Assembly (NCBI GenBank): GCA_028673005.1
Contig: CM054115.1
Coordinates: 108,578,672 to 108,642,671 of the forward strand
DNA from: Tanypteryx hageni
Taxonomy: Eukaryota > Arthropoda > Insecta > Odonata > Petaluridae
Length of the DNA: 64,000 nucleotides
Direction of reading: 5' to 3'
The notes under the pieces are model-generated. The model made no database searches. It was given only the letters and a program-made list of their open reading frames with translations, and was not told where the DNA came from. Position 1 is the first letter of the stretch, and the number at the start of each line of letters is the position of its first letter. Shown here piece by piece: positions 46,075 to 56,784 of this stretch. Made by a program: the position numbers and the translations under genes.

Positions 46075-46560
46075 GCTACTGATGAAGTTGTGCACTAATT
46101 ATTATTTACAGTATGTAGAGACATATGAAATAGGAAGTATGTAGCTCTCTACAAGACCACATACGTTTGTCGAAAGATGGAGGTTTGAAGAATTTGGATA
46201 TCCCAAAATTCTTTGAAGCTTAAGGTCAAACGAGTGGCGTCAGTGGGACTGTTCTGCAATTATATTATTACTGTACAGTATATAAAACGCTTTAATTTGG
46301 CAGTGCGCAGTAGGCACATTTACGGTAGGACGAGTCCATCCTCGACGCTGGATCGCCTATAGGGGAGATTGTGTTTAGGTGTGGGCATTTGATGCGCGAA
46401 CTTGGACTCGTGCGAACCAAAATTGTGTTACTGCGCAAAGGTTTGACGTCGGCTCCCCCTTAAAGCTTCTCCTTCCCATTCCTTTCGTTCCCCTCTCAAG
46501 CGTCTCCGACTGCCACCTTAGAGCGCGCAAGCTATACTGCTTTCTACTTTGTGCATATGT
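46075..46560. other. Intron-like stretch, nothing recognised
   Basis: The 46379-46594 frame has no motif; it ends in the SINE fragment. Confidence 0.4.
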
Positions 46561-46564
46561 TTAT

Positions 46565-46612
46565 ATACCGCTGCATGGAAGGCCAACACTCTAGCCATTC
46601 CACCACCGCAAC
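46565..46612 (-). mobile_element. Short SINE head fragment
   Basis: Minus-strand GTTGCGGTGGTGGAATGGCT, AGAGTGTTGGCC and TTCCATGCAGCGG: the 5' half of the tRNA-like head only. Confidence 0.6.
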
Positions 46613-46795
46613 CTCCCTCCAGGAGTCATCTGGGGGCGTGTAGGGAAGATGGAGGCCTGTAGAGGCGGGCGTGTAGAGGGGGGAGTGTAGAGGGGGAGTG
46701 TAGAGGAGGCGTATAGAGGGAGGGGGAGCGTGTTGGGGGGGTCGTGTCGGGTAGGCGTGTAGGAGGGCACGGAGGTGGGCGTGGGCGAGCGGACC
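46613..46795. repeat. G-rich degenerate ~13-bp repeat next to the exon
   Basis: Units like gggcgtgtagagg and ggagtgtagaggg recur from 46635 to 46770. On the sense (minus) strand this is a C-rich block shortly after the Dlg exon donor. Confidence 0.7.
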
Positions 46796-46842
46796 TCAAT
46801 CCGAAAGTCAGTTGGTGAGAAGAGGCAAGCGTGCCGTGTCCG

Positions 46843-46848
46843 ACTCAC
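46843..46848 (-). promoter_or_regulatory. 5' splice donor of the Dlg exon
   Basis: GTGAGT, consensus donor, following CTTCTCG on the sense strand. It leaves the codon split after its first base. Confidence 0.88.
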
Positions 46849-46980
46849 CGAGAAGCGCCTGGAAGAGTCTGGACTTGAAGATACGAATGACCCTTTCGAT
46901 GGCCAGACGCAGCTGCTTGTCCTGCGGCCTCGTAAGCTTGGCGTGGTAGTCTTCGAGGAGCTCAAGGGCCCGGTGAGCTT
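46849..46980 (-). CDS. dlg1: Discs-large (Dlg1/SAP97) exon encoding the L27 domain
   Basis: This is the only host coding exon recognised. On the minus strand, a pyrimidine tract ending TTCTTTTCAG (46990-46981) precedes the exon. The exon reads (G)AA GCT CAC and so on, giving AHRALELLEDYHAKLTRPQD, then KQLRLAIERVIRIFKSRLFQ, then ALL, and ends with G before GTGAGT (46848-46843). These 44 residues are the L27 domain of Discs-large/SAP97, a helical module by which the MAGUK scaffold binds other L27 proteins at cell junctions and synapses. Known Dlg continues with an Asp codon, consistent with the terminal split G. The IRIFKSRLFQALL form is insect-like; vertebrates have a different version. Codons are G+C-rich, unlike the surroundings. 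Flanking exons were not found, so the adjacent DNA is probably long introns. The intact frame and splice sites argue against a pseudogene. Confidence 0.93.
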
Positions 46981-47006
46981 CTGAAAAGAACGCACAAAGA
47001 CAGAAC
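46981..47006 (-). promoter_or_regulatory. 3' splice acceptor and polypyrimidine tract of the Dlg exon
   Basis: Sense strand AAAGTTCTGTCTTTGTGCGT then TCTTTTCAG, directly before the exon. Further C/T-rich DNA (47040-47110) lies upstream on the sense strand. Confidence 0.85.
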
Positions 47007-47039
47007 TTTAGCGTAAGGCGGAGGGAGGTTCATCGCTGA

Positions 47040-47115
47040 GGTGGTGTGAGGGGGAAGAAGGGGAGAGAAGGGAGGGAGAAGGGGAGGAGAGGGGGAGAAG
47101 CGGATGGAGTGGAAG
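47040..47115. repeat. G/A-rich tract upstream of the exon
   Basis: gggagaagggaggga-type repeats; on the sense strand a C/T-rich tract about 60 bp beyond the acceptor. Confidence 0.75.
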
Positions 47116-47360
47116 ATGACGCGACGAACACGAGAGAGCTTCGCGTCGCTCTCGATACTCGACTAGGTTACCTAAGTAATAATTTTCCTAAATCATTTAT
47201 AAACCTTAATATTTATAATAAAGGAAAAATACTGAGAAGCGTGCCTTATGCGAGCGGATGCAATACGTGCCACGAACATCATTTACTTAAATAACAATGA
47301 ACTTAATATATAATCTATCAATTTTACATTAAACATTAGAAATGGTGTTAATCGTTCGAT
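47116..47360. other. Intron-like stretch, nothing recognised
   Basis: A CpG-bearing segment (47118-47165) precedes A+T-rich DNA. No exon could be defined. Confidence 0.35.
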
Positions 47361-47364
47361 TGGT

Positions 47365-47636
47365 CTTGCTGAGAATACACACACAATACATCCACACCGG
47401 ACACACCCAGGAGGGAGGGAAAACCGCTGCCGGCAAAGGTTTACTTTTACGAAGAGCACCAAGAGGTCCAACTGCTTAAAGTCCCTTCCGAAGAACGGGG
47501 CACTGACTCGCGTGCTCTCCTCAAAGTAGGAGACGGAGCGATCCTAGGTTGAAAAAATCCGATCTTTAACGGATATGAACCCAGGACCGTTGCGTGGAAG
47601 CACAACGCTCTAGCCACTCCGCCACCCTCCTTTTAA
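47365..47636 (-). mobile_element. Full-length SINE, minus strand
   Basis: From 47636 on the minus strand: head GGTGGCGGAGTGGCTAGAGC, TTCCACGCAACGG and TCCTGGGTTCATATCC; body GGATTTTTTCAACCTAGGAT; core GGAAGGGACTTTAAGCAGTT, GGTGCTCTTCG and GCCGGCAGCGGTTTTCCCTCC; tail ending in ttgtgtgtgtattc. Same family as 8629. No clear target duplication. Confidence 0.85.
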
Positions 47637-47639
47637 ATT

Positions 47640-48095
47640 ACAATACTACAGGGCTAAAGGTCTACTGCAAGGGATCTCATTGCACCATACCGCTTAAAAT
47701 CTCTATTAGTCTCTGTCATAGCATCTGGGGAAGGGAGCCAGTAGTACTTATCACCTCTAGCTATTAATTCTACGTATTTTCTTGTACAGCACCAATAGGT
47801 ACTAACATTATACGCAGATTTTCGGTAAATTCTGGAATACTACATTTTTTGAGTAATTTCTTCTGGCACTATCAAAATCTCTGATATGCTAGCATTACAA
47901 CTCTAGTCGTTCGTAATAAAACGATGCCTTCTATTCTGAGCCATTACTAAGTCATTAGCTTACGCCATATTCCAATTGCCCGGAAGTCTCTTTGCAATAT
48001 TTTATGGTCGTTGCTTGATGTTATTTCTCTATATACTTAGATGTAATCTGCAAAAAGGCAGAAATTAGTATTTTTATTATCCGCCAAACCATTCA
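47640..48095. other. Intron-like stretch, possibly LINE-derived
   Basis: A+T-rich. It lies downstream (minus strand) of the LINE fragment below and may be its degraded continuation, but no motif is readable. Confidence 0.3.
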
Positions 48096-48099
48096 TATA

Positions 48100-48445
48100 A
48101 ATTAAGAACAACAGCAGACGCTTCCCGGCGGAATACCGGAATTCACTTTAACCACGTCTGACACAACTCCGCCATGAATTACTCGCGTGGTTTTAGCTGA
48201 GAGGAGCGAAGCAACCCTCTGCTGTAAATTGAGCATGTCATTAATTCCTGTAATAGTTTTGTACGAAAAATGGTGTCGAAGGCGTTCCCAAGAATCCAAT
48301 AATAACACTTACTCCAACCTCTGCAGCCTTAACAATATCATGGGTAAGTAGAGCTGAGTGAGTCTAACTTGAGCGTTCTCTACGGAAATTTTGGAACAGT
48401 ATACCATTAAATTCAAGCAAACGTATTATCGAACTTTTTCAAAAG
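48100..48445 (-). pseudogene. CR1/Jockey-like LINE reverse transcriptase fragment
   Basis: On the minus strand: FRRERSS with THSAL near 48370, HDIVKAAEVGVSVIIGFL near 48300, KAFDTIFRTKLLQELM-type reading in a shifted frame near 48270 (AFD catalytic region degraded), and RVIHGGVVSDVVKVNSGIPP then GSV near 48150. The order (FRxxRST, DxxKAFDxxxxxxL, SGxPQGS) is that of LINE reverse transcriptases. Several frameshifts; the active-site YADD is not found. Confidence 0.75.
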
Positions 48446-48499
48446 ATTACAGAAAATATACGTTAGAGATATCGAGCTATATTTTTTTATATTGCTCTT

Positions 48500-49770
48500 T
48501 CCTTTTTTGTGTAACATGACACTCATCCTTTCTTTGAAGTGCTTCTCCGAATATTACCGGGCAAACCAGCGGTGGGTCGCCGTTTTTTCCTATAAATAAT
48601 AGATGCAAATAAAGGTTAGCGATTATGTAACTTTGGAGATCAAAGTTTTACGTAGGTAATTAAAGACTTTCAATCCCGAAGGGACGACCTTGAGAAAATT
48701 CGTCTGAACGTGATAAGATCGTATCTTGCAATTCGCCGGAATCGATACAGTTAAATCAGATTGAAAATATCGGTCGTACGTTCAAGAGAAAACATTTTCC
48801 GCGAAGCAATTCGTCGAAAATCTCAATTCGGCATTGCGAATGACTGCAAGTTAAAAGAATCCGGATATGGAAAAAATAATGTTAGGAAGAAGGAAGAATG
48901 AAAGAGGCAAAGAGGGAAGTTCTATTAGACGCATTAATAGAAGGTGATGGGGACGAGAAGATGAAGAGAAGGGCTCGGTGTAACAAAAACCTATAGAAAG
49001 GTAGAACAACCACGTTTGTATGGTTATGTCTCTGCTGTGTCTTCCTTTTCATTCCTAACTTTCATTCGTTCCATCTTTATTATATTTTCTTGCAAGAGCA
49101 GATGCAACAGGCAAATGCTTAGTACATATAATGCTTTTAGCGGTAATTAATTGACTATATTATAAAACCGTGCATTTCAACCAACGGCCTAACACATTTT
49201 GAAGCATTCTCCTAACACATGAAACACCCTATTTATTTTTCAAAAACTCATTACTCTGTTTAATTATTGGTATAAATCAGATAAAGAAAATATATTTTAT
49301 ATTTCAAGTATTAACTAAATTCCTGTTAGATTTGTCTGAAAATAGTAGACGAGCGAAGCAAGCCGTCAGACGGACTTGAACCTTCAAGAAGGTCATACGC
49401 CTAGCATACTAAAAATTGAAGAAAAATTGGCAAAACAATTTTATGGTGTTGATAGTAATTTAACAAGTCCTTTGAAAACCAAATACAAATGGCGATAAAT
49501 TATTTGACAAAATATTTTCGCTAATAATAACCATCCAATTACTCGAAGCTATATCAAGTTGCCTCCAAGTACCAATTACTAAACTGGAGTTATTAAATAT
49601 TACATTAAAAAAGGAGTTATAATATATTGCCACGGAGGATGATTTAAAGCGATAAAGTAACTGATCTCCTGCAATTACTTGTCCCAAAAAACTATAGCTA
49701 TTTTAGCAGTACTTTCCTAATTTCAATCTCATCACCGACCACGGTATGTACATCACCATCATCATCATGC
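48500..49770. other. Intron-like stretch, nothing recognised
   Basis: A+T-rich. gacgagcgaagcaagccgtc near 49350 looks like the edge of a dispersed repeat. The frame 49460-49687 (minus) has no motif. Confidence 0.35.
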
Positions 49771-50110
49771 TACTGTCCGAAGACAGGTTTTAGCTGAAAC
49801 GCTGCGTTCAACTGAGGACTTTGGACGGCATTCATTAGATTCCTCGGGAAATGAATTGTCTGCCAGCATTCCTCTCCATACGCGTCGGAGGCTGCAGCCT
49901 GCTCCCGCGGCTAGGCGTTCCCCGGAGGCCTTGCGTGCGCAGACAGCCACGCAAGCACACACGTACACACCACGCACGAGAGGAGCAATTCGAAAGGCAG
50001 GCGACAGAAGGTGGGCTCACGCAATGGAGCACGAAGTACGCACAGAGCAGGCGGATATGCTTTTTCAAAGGGTGGTCGGAGGATGCGAAAATCAATCAAA
50101 AGGAAGTTTA
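49771..50110. other. G+C-rich, CpG-bearing block of unknown nature
   Basis: From ctgtccgaagacagg (a short palindrome at 49773) to about 50095 the DNA is much richer in G+C and CpG than its surroundings, and frames stay open on both strands (86 to 138 codons). No known domain is readable. Candidates are an alternative promoter or first exon, or an old repeat. Confidence 0.3.
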
Positions 50111-50114
50111 AGGC

Positions 50115-50910
50115 TAGGTTCGTCAAACTACGGCCCTCGAGAGAGAGTTTTAAGCGGCCCGCGAAGCTATGAAAAGAAAGTGATCCATCGAATTTCACAC
50201 AGACAATTCATATTTGTTGATCGAAATCGTAATAAAAATATTGAACGCTGCTGTGGAAATGTTTGGGTTTGATTTCTGCTAGCACGATAGGGCAGAATCT
50301 CACGGTATCGCCCAGTCAAGTTCTCATGCGGCCCGCTAAAACATTCGCGACTTCCAATGCGTCTAGGCCAGAGGTCACAAACTCATTTCGGTGCGCGGGC
50401 CACATGAAGGCCCCCCACCGAACCCGCGAGCCGCATTAAGGCACCGTACTAAGTCCGAGGGTCGCATACTTTCCCAGTCCTCACACCGTTTTATATTCTT
50501 TGGACATTCACTCTCCCCTTCCATTAGGAAGAAATCGCCCCAACCCCATGATGCGGCCTTAAACCATTCATTACAAAAATAGTAATAGATTCGGCGTCGA
50601 GGGTTAGGTTCTTCGAACATGCAAGAAACACGCTTGCGGCGGAAAGAACATACTTAGAACCCCACATGCGCAGAATTTTTGTAAATCGGAATGAGAAATA
50701 AACTACTAAAATTTTTAAAGTGGTGATTTAACATACTTCTTAAATTTCTTAGATTTACGTCAAATAATTTATAAGAAATATATTGAGTGTTGCCCGTCTA
50801 CTGTAAACTACCTTACTTCGCGGGCCGCAGAAATTCACCACGGGGGCCGCGAGTCTGAGACCTCTGGTATAGGCATTCACAGCCATCTATGCGGCCCACC
50901 GACCCCGGCG
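50115..50910. mobile_element. hAT-like element fragments around the 50369 MITE
   Basis: gtcaaactacggccctcgag, gcggcccgcgaagct and catgcggcccgctaaaac before the MITE, and tatgcggcccaccgaccccg after it (50890), are typical hAT subterminal motifs, suggesting the MITE landed in another hAT. Outer ends were not resolved. Confidence 0.4.
50369..50866 (-). mobile_element. hAT MITE, 498 bp, with target duplication
   Basis: Left end CAGAGGTCACAAACTC and right end (reverse complement) CAGAGGTCTCAGACTC are TIRs. Octamers gtctaggc (50361-50368) and gtataggc (50867-50874) match 7 of 8. Internal gcggcc motifs and phrases match 28355-28815 in inverse orientation. Non-coding; moved by a hAT in trans. Confidence 0.88.
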
Positions 50911-50914
50911 TCAA

Positions 50915-53235
50915 AAGACGAGTGAGGCGAGTAAGCTTCAGACGCTATTCTCCGAATCGAGAATTGAAGACATGAAATCCGTCTTTTACATTGAAAGGGA
51001 GAATTCCTGGCCAAATATAGTACCCAGTCGAGGAACCGTTCCGAAGGAGCCGAAAATCCATCGAGGAATGGCTCTAATAAAGGCCAATTCAGAAAGGAAG
51101 GAAAGGATGTCCGCGGACTTTTTCACGCTATCAACACAGGTGTTTTCATGCGGTCGATACGAAATGAGATTTTTTCTTACCTCTGTAAAAAGTAATCAAT
51201 TTCATTCTGAGAAGTTTGAAGGGAACCGAGCGTGAAATTTCGCGTGATAATTGAAGATCGACCGTGCGGAAATTTGTAGCAAAACACTTCATTGAGAAAG
51301 AAAAGGATAATAATAGAGGTACAGGTGGGCGATCCAGTTTCGTCGCACGCAATGGATTTTTTATCTGAGCTTCGCATAGCCGAGAGAAATCGATGGTCGG
51401 GCAATCTGAGTTTCATTTCCTTCCTCAAACATCGAAGAAATTTTATTTTGGAGGATAAATGCGGCTCGTCCATTGTAATTGCTTCCTGACAGTTGAAGAA
51501 TGAAATCATCTTAAGAGAGCCTTCCCTCCACGAGGGTGTTGGTCGCAACGCGCGAAATAGTTTCCGAAAATGGAGAATGAAAATCGCGAAATACAAATAG
51601 GCTTCCCGAGTTGCATAGGCCGATATTCTATTCTGCCGAGAGGACGAAGATAGAAAAAATTGCACTTTGCGACAAAAGACATCGAACTACGCCTCGATTA
51701 GTCGAATGGTAGTTCGATAAAACACTTTTCTATAAGGAACGTGAGCGTGGTAGAGACAAAAGTAAATTTTGCAAGTAAGATTTAACTGTAATATTTAAAG
51801 ACTGCGTTCTTTAGATATACGCTCCGTCAGTTCTTCGGCGTGATTAGAATTTTTAATGAGCTTAAATTAGTCGTTATTTGTCTTTTTAGTTTTAAGGCAC
51901 AGAGTAAATCGAATCAACGATTAACCAATGACGTTTTCCAGCATGCAATATAAAAATGGCGAATAAAAGATGAACTAGCAAACTGTAACGCCATTCCTTA
52001 TCATTACGAATCCAGGTTGGTTGTGACCGACAAACCATTCGTTAGAACGGTGATGCGCAAACCGCATGCGGCCCTCCACGGCTGTTTTTGCTGCCTGCGG
52101 GAGTCTTTCAGAGGTAAGAAAAAACAGTACCATCTTGAGATGCAGTACCTTGTTGTGATATGGCGCATTGTTTAGCTATCTCCCTTCCCCTACTAAATGA
52201 CTGATCAAATCATGCGCCGCATGAATATTGCAATAAAAAATGGTAGCCTCTGACATTTTCGCGACAAAATTTTTCCCTTTCCAGACGAAAACCCCTCTGA
52301 AGCCTCGTATCGCCCGACCAATATTTTCAAACAAATATACATCCATTTCATAAATACTTGGAATATAAAATACATTTTCATTAACCGATTTATGCCAATA
52401 AATAAAAGGCGTGTGGTGTATTTTGAAATAAATAGGACATATTCGTGTGATGTGATTATGACGTCATCAAATGCTTACGTCGTTGATTCGAATCAACGGT
52501 ATCATAATATAATCCATTAATTGCGCTTAAATGCATTACATCTACGATAATATAATATAGACTAGAATAATATTAAATACTACATTAAAATTAAATTTAA
52601 ATAAAAAATTAATGAAATCTACCTTGAAATTCACTAAAAAGTAAACAATAAATAAAAATTCACATAAACGAATGTTCCAGAGAGCAAAATAGTTTTGAGC
52701 ATGTTAAAGTTATGTGGAAAAGAAATGTTAATGAATAATTAATTATCAATTAAACGTTACGCTAGAAGACTTTTACATGACCAAAAGCTACTTTTACTTT
52801 TTGAAACAAACAATTATATAAATTTTATATTTAGCATTTACTTTTTAGGACATATAAAACGTTGTTTTCATTATAATAAACTAGATATTTTCCCGATGAA
52901 TATCTACGGAGAGTTATATTCATTTCAAGTCACCCAGAAAATGAAGGGCTTAAAATACATTACATTTATATGTCGTATAGTTTGTCGTTAGCAAGTTATT
53001 GTTTAAACTTCAAAATAGCGTCGAAATTTTGTGAATGGGTGCACAGGTGGTACGCGAAATTATAACTCCAGTCAATCATTTAAATTACGCAAAACCGGCA
53101 AAAATAAAATCACCTTGATAACGGAAGATTTTCACGTAAAAATACATCAAATTTTGGTGTTAAAAACTAATTTATGGACCGATTCGACGCGTATTCGAAA
53201 ATCGAAGGCAGGAAAATGAAATTTCGTTCTTATAG
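50915..53235. other. Mostly A+T-rich stretch with one hAT-like end
   Basis: gcaaaccgcatgcggccctc with gctgcctgcgggagtc (52067-52110) looks like a hAT terminus. The 162-codon minus frame at 51177-51665 has no recognisable motif. 52400-53000 is very A+T-rich. Nothing else supported. Confidence 0.4.
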
Positions 53236-53239
53236 ATGT

Positions 53240-53725
53240 TCTTTGCAGGGAGAGAGGAAGGGAGAGAAGGCAGGGGAGGGGAGAGAAGGGATGGGAAGGG
53301 GAGAGGGGAGTGGATAAGGGAGAGGAAGGGAGAAGGGAGAGGAGGGGAGAAGGTAGAGGAGAGGAGGGGAGAAGAGAGGAGAGAGGGAGAAAGGAAAAGA
53401 TGGGAATTTAAGGGAGGGAAGGGGAGAAGGGAAGAGAGTGGAGGGCGGAGAAGGGAGTGGAGGGGGGAGAAGGGAGGAGTGGGAGAAGGGAGGAGTGGGA
53501 GAAGGGAGGAGTGGGAGAAGGGAGGAGTGGGAGAAGGGAGTGGAGGGAAGAGAAGGGAGTGGAGGGGGAAGAAGGGAGTGAAAGGGGAAGAAGGGAGTGG
53601 AGGGGGAGAAGAAAAAGGAGGGGAGAGAAGGGAAGGGAAAGGAGTGGAGAGAAGGGAAGGGAGTGAAGAGAAGGGAAGGTAGTGGAGAGAAGGGATGGGA
53701 GGGAATGGGGGAAAAGTATAGGAGG
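53240..53725. repeat. G/A-rich tract with ~16-bp gagtgggagaagggag units
   Basis: Plus strand nearly all purine. The 148-codon frame is compositional (Gly/Arg/Glu/Lys). Confidence 0.9.
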
Positions 53726-53729
53726 GGGT

Positions 53730-55080
53730 TATAAATATCGATGGCTGAGATGTGTGAGGCGAGGAAATTCTGCGGAAATACGCGAACCGTGGACCTACTA
53801 ATTTATTCGAAGCTATAAAATGAAGACATTTCTCGTATACTTTCGCGGCAAAATTAGGTAATTAAAAATTCGCAGCGCAGTAAAAAGGAAAGAATTTGAC
53901 TGCTAATACGAGAAAACGGTGGCGTAAAAATGCCAAAGCATGCCAAGATTTTCAATGAATGAACAGCAAACGATAAATAAATTGTGGATTGATTGTGAAC
54001 ATGAGGCCATGTGGGCGGAGGCATAGCGGCATCGCGTTAAGGGGCGCGCTCTAGAAATCTCAGGTTGTGAATCGAAATGCTACAAATGACTGCCCCGAAG
54101 ACCGGAATGAATATGTTAATTATGGCCCTTAAGTGGAGTCAGGTGCAAGTTTCCTGCGCTATTACATCAAGGCAATGTTTCCTCTTATGAGACGGACGGC
54201 AAATGTGATATTTCACTCCCAGACTCAACTGAGCGATTGCGACCGAAATAAGCGAAATTCTTCCAAAAAATATCCTTAGCTTTGAAAAAATGAATTCCAT
54301 AGTCACAAATACACCAGAAGAACGAACAGACCACACATTATCTAAGGAGTTACAGATGGAAGAACCCGAAATTTTCTATATGTACTTGACTGAACGATAC
54401 TAAACCCAAAGTGGAGTAGCATGACGCTGTTATATATGCTTCGACTTCTGATCTTATGACGCTTCTGATTGACGCGGAGTCCATCTTGATTCACACAGCG
54501 TTCGGAATGACAAAATATAAAACAGCGATATAAAGAAACCCACTATAATTCGTACGCGACGGCTTTGGCGAACGTGGCGCCCCTCGCGGCGAATTTCTCG
54601 CGCCATTGAAGAGATAAAGGGTGTGATTATCACGCAGTCGGCGCAGACCACGCGAAGCGAGAGCATCGCATTTCCCGCCGACATCCAAAGGGCAAATTAA
54701 TTGCCGCTCGTGACGCCGCGGACCCAAGCTGTCGCAATATTCACGTGCACGCGGGGATAAACTTTGGCGAGTAACAGCTGTTTCGAAATTCCTTAATTTC
54801 TTCTATCAATTTTAACTTTTTAAAACCTCCTTTAGATGGAGTCTTAAATAACAGACTTCTCTGATGTCGCTTAAACGTGCGCCAGAGAGTGAAGATAAAC
54901 GGAAATGAAGTTTGATGAGGAGACAATTATGACCCTCGAGTTCGACGTTTTGTTCGTAATTGTGAGGAAAGACGTAGTTGATATAACTTGATGATTCTCA
55001 ACTTATAACTGCTTTTCAAAAGATTTAAATAAAACCTTTAAACGAGAGATGCATCTCTAGCAGATGACACACAGAACCGA
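53730..55080. other. Unrecognised, with a CpG-rich block at 54545-54760
   Basis: The CpG-rich block (gcgcccctcgcggcgaattt, gcgccattgaagag, gcaaattaattgccgctcgt, cgccgcgg) stands out from its A+T-rich surroundings. Open minus frames (54454-54727) have no motif. It could be a conserved non-coding or promoter element. Confidence 0.3.
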
Positions 55081-55091
55081 ATCGTTCGATA

Positions 55092-55150
55092 AAGAGGTTA
55101 TTATCGCGTTCGCCTCCCAATGAAAGGGTCGCAGGTTAGAATCCTGAAAA
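55092..55150 (+). repeat. tRNA-like fragment
   Basis: ttatcgcgttcgcctcccaa, tgaaagggtcgcaggttaga and atcctg: anticodon-arm-like cgcctcccaatg and B-box-like ggttagaatcc. The A box is poor. Probably a SINE head relic. Confidence 0.4.
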
Positions 55151-55841
55151 GGGCATTAAGTACTTGTCGTTGAAAATCTACTATAACACATGTAATTGGG
55201 GAAACCTCTTGGTGTCAATAACTATTATTACCGGGATGACGTGGAAATACGCACAGGATCCTGAAACAAAACCAAGACTACAAATTCTTTTATCATTAAC
55301 TGACATAGATAACAGAAATAATACGTAAATATTCAATGAACGCTCGACAAAAAGTCCGGTTTTAATGGGCGACTGAAAAAGACGGTATGGAGCGTCACTC
55401 TGTGTAGGCTATCAGGTCGTCGGGAAGATGGAATTGCGACGCAAGCCTCAAGAAATACAGAAAGCTCTACTAAAGCCATTCTTCTTGGAATCTGCTCACA
55501 GATTATCTAATTAACAATTCTGTAAGGAGAAGATCGCTAAAGTGTCGCCAAATCGTTTGACTATGATGCGTAGCAGTTATGTACAAGCTTTATATTAATA
55601 TCGTAAATAAATCACTTTGAAATCATTTAATGCGATAGAATACTGTAATGAAAATAGCTGAGCTTTCAAATTTTAGATTGCGAATGTAGTTCGAAGTAGT
55701 GCAGAGAAAACAAATTTGGTAAACTAATATTTTGAGAAAGCGTTTACGGCTGATAGTTATGCATGTAAGAAACCTATCCCTATGCATCGGGGCGGTTCGA
55801 TGGAGGATTTGACGCTTTCGATAAGAGGTACTGAGCAGCAT

Positions 55842-56460
55842 CTTGATTCAATTAAACAAAATAAATCTCCTGGGCCTGAGGAAATATCCGCGAGACTATT
55901 ATAGCAGTAAGCCTTTGAAATCGCCCCTTACTTAAAATAATATTCGAAAAATCCATTACGAATGGCGTCCTTCCTAAGACTGAAAGTTCGCACTCATTAC
56001 ACCCATCCATAAAAGTGGCGACAAAGAGAAACCCGAAAATTGCAGGCCGGTTTCCTTAGCAACATTATCGTGTAAGAAACTTGAGCATATAATCTTTAGC
56101 TCCATTATGCCCTATTTAAATAGCCGTTCTTTGCTAAGCGAATGCCAGCACAGATTCCGGCAAGGCAGATCATGTGAGACGCAGTTCGACCTTTTTGTGA
56201 ACGATTTACTGCGATGCGGAGACAAAAATACTCAGGTTGATGCCGTTTTAATTGAATTCAGGAAGGCGCTTGACAAAGCACCTCATCAGATCTTAATAGC
56301 AAGGCTAAGAAAACACAGTATCAATCCAAGTTCTGTAAGTTGGATAGAGACTTCCTCTCGAATAGAAAACAAATGAGAAATCCAATTAACCCGTTAAAGT
56401 TGCGTCCGAGGTTCCACAGGATAGTTCCTTAGACCCACTTCTATTCTTAATACAGTTATC
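55842..56460 (+). pseudogene. CR1/Jockey-like LINE reverse transcriptase fragment
   Basis: LDSIKQNKSPGPEEISARLL opens the domain, then a stop. In shifted frames IIFEKSITNGVLPKT and ITPIHKSGDKEKPENCRPVS lead into SLATLSCKKLEHIIFSSIMP. The 56107-56376 frame has LLSECQHRFRQGRSCETQFD, QVDAVLIEFRKALDKAPHQI (degraded first catalytic region, FSKAFD-like) and SINPSSVSWIETSSRI. The following frame has FLSNRKQMRNPINP and ends near SLDPLLFL. The YADD region is absent. Motif order is that of CR1/Jockey LINEs. At least three shifts or stops; inactive. Confidence 0.85.
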
Positions 56461-56464
56461 TCTT

Positions 56465-56780
56465 GTTTTAGGCGGTAAACGCGTTCCTTAAAAGCATCGC
56501 CTTAAGCGAAAGTCTATTTTCTATAAGAATACATGTATGCCACAAGATGGATAAGTGTACTCGATAAATGGAATACACAGAGATTTCAAAGGCATTCTTT
56601 ATGGAAAGTGCGTACAAAGCGGTATAGAAAGATTAGTCAGTTCTTGAATTTTTATCTTCGCAACTATAAGTAGCAATTATGTGATCTTTCGGACTTTTTT
56701 ATGAGAAATGTTGGCCTCTATCCGAAAAAAAGTTTTTAATCTCACAGATTATACAGGAGCCTGGGATAGAAAAATACGGT
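56465..56780. other. Unrecognised stretch after the LINE fragment
   Basis: A+T-rich, no readable motif. Confidence 0.35.
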
Positions 56781-56784
56781 ATTT

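Noticed and set aside
51177..51665. 162-codon minus frame
   Set aside because: No motif, repeat or splice context; within chance length for six frames of 64 kb.
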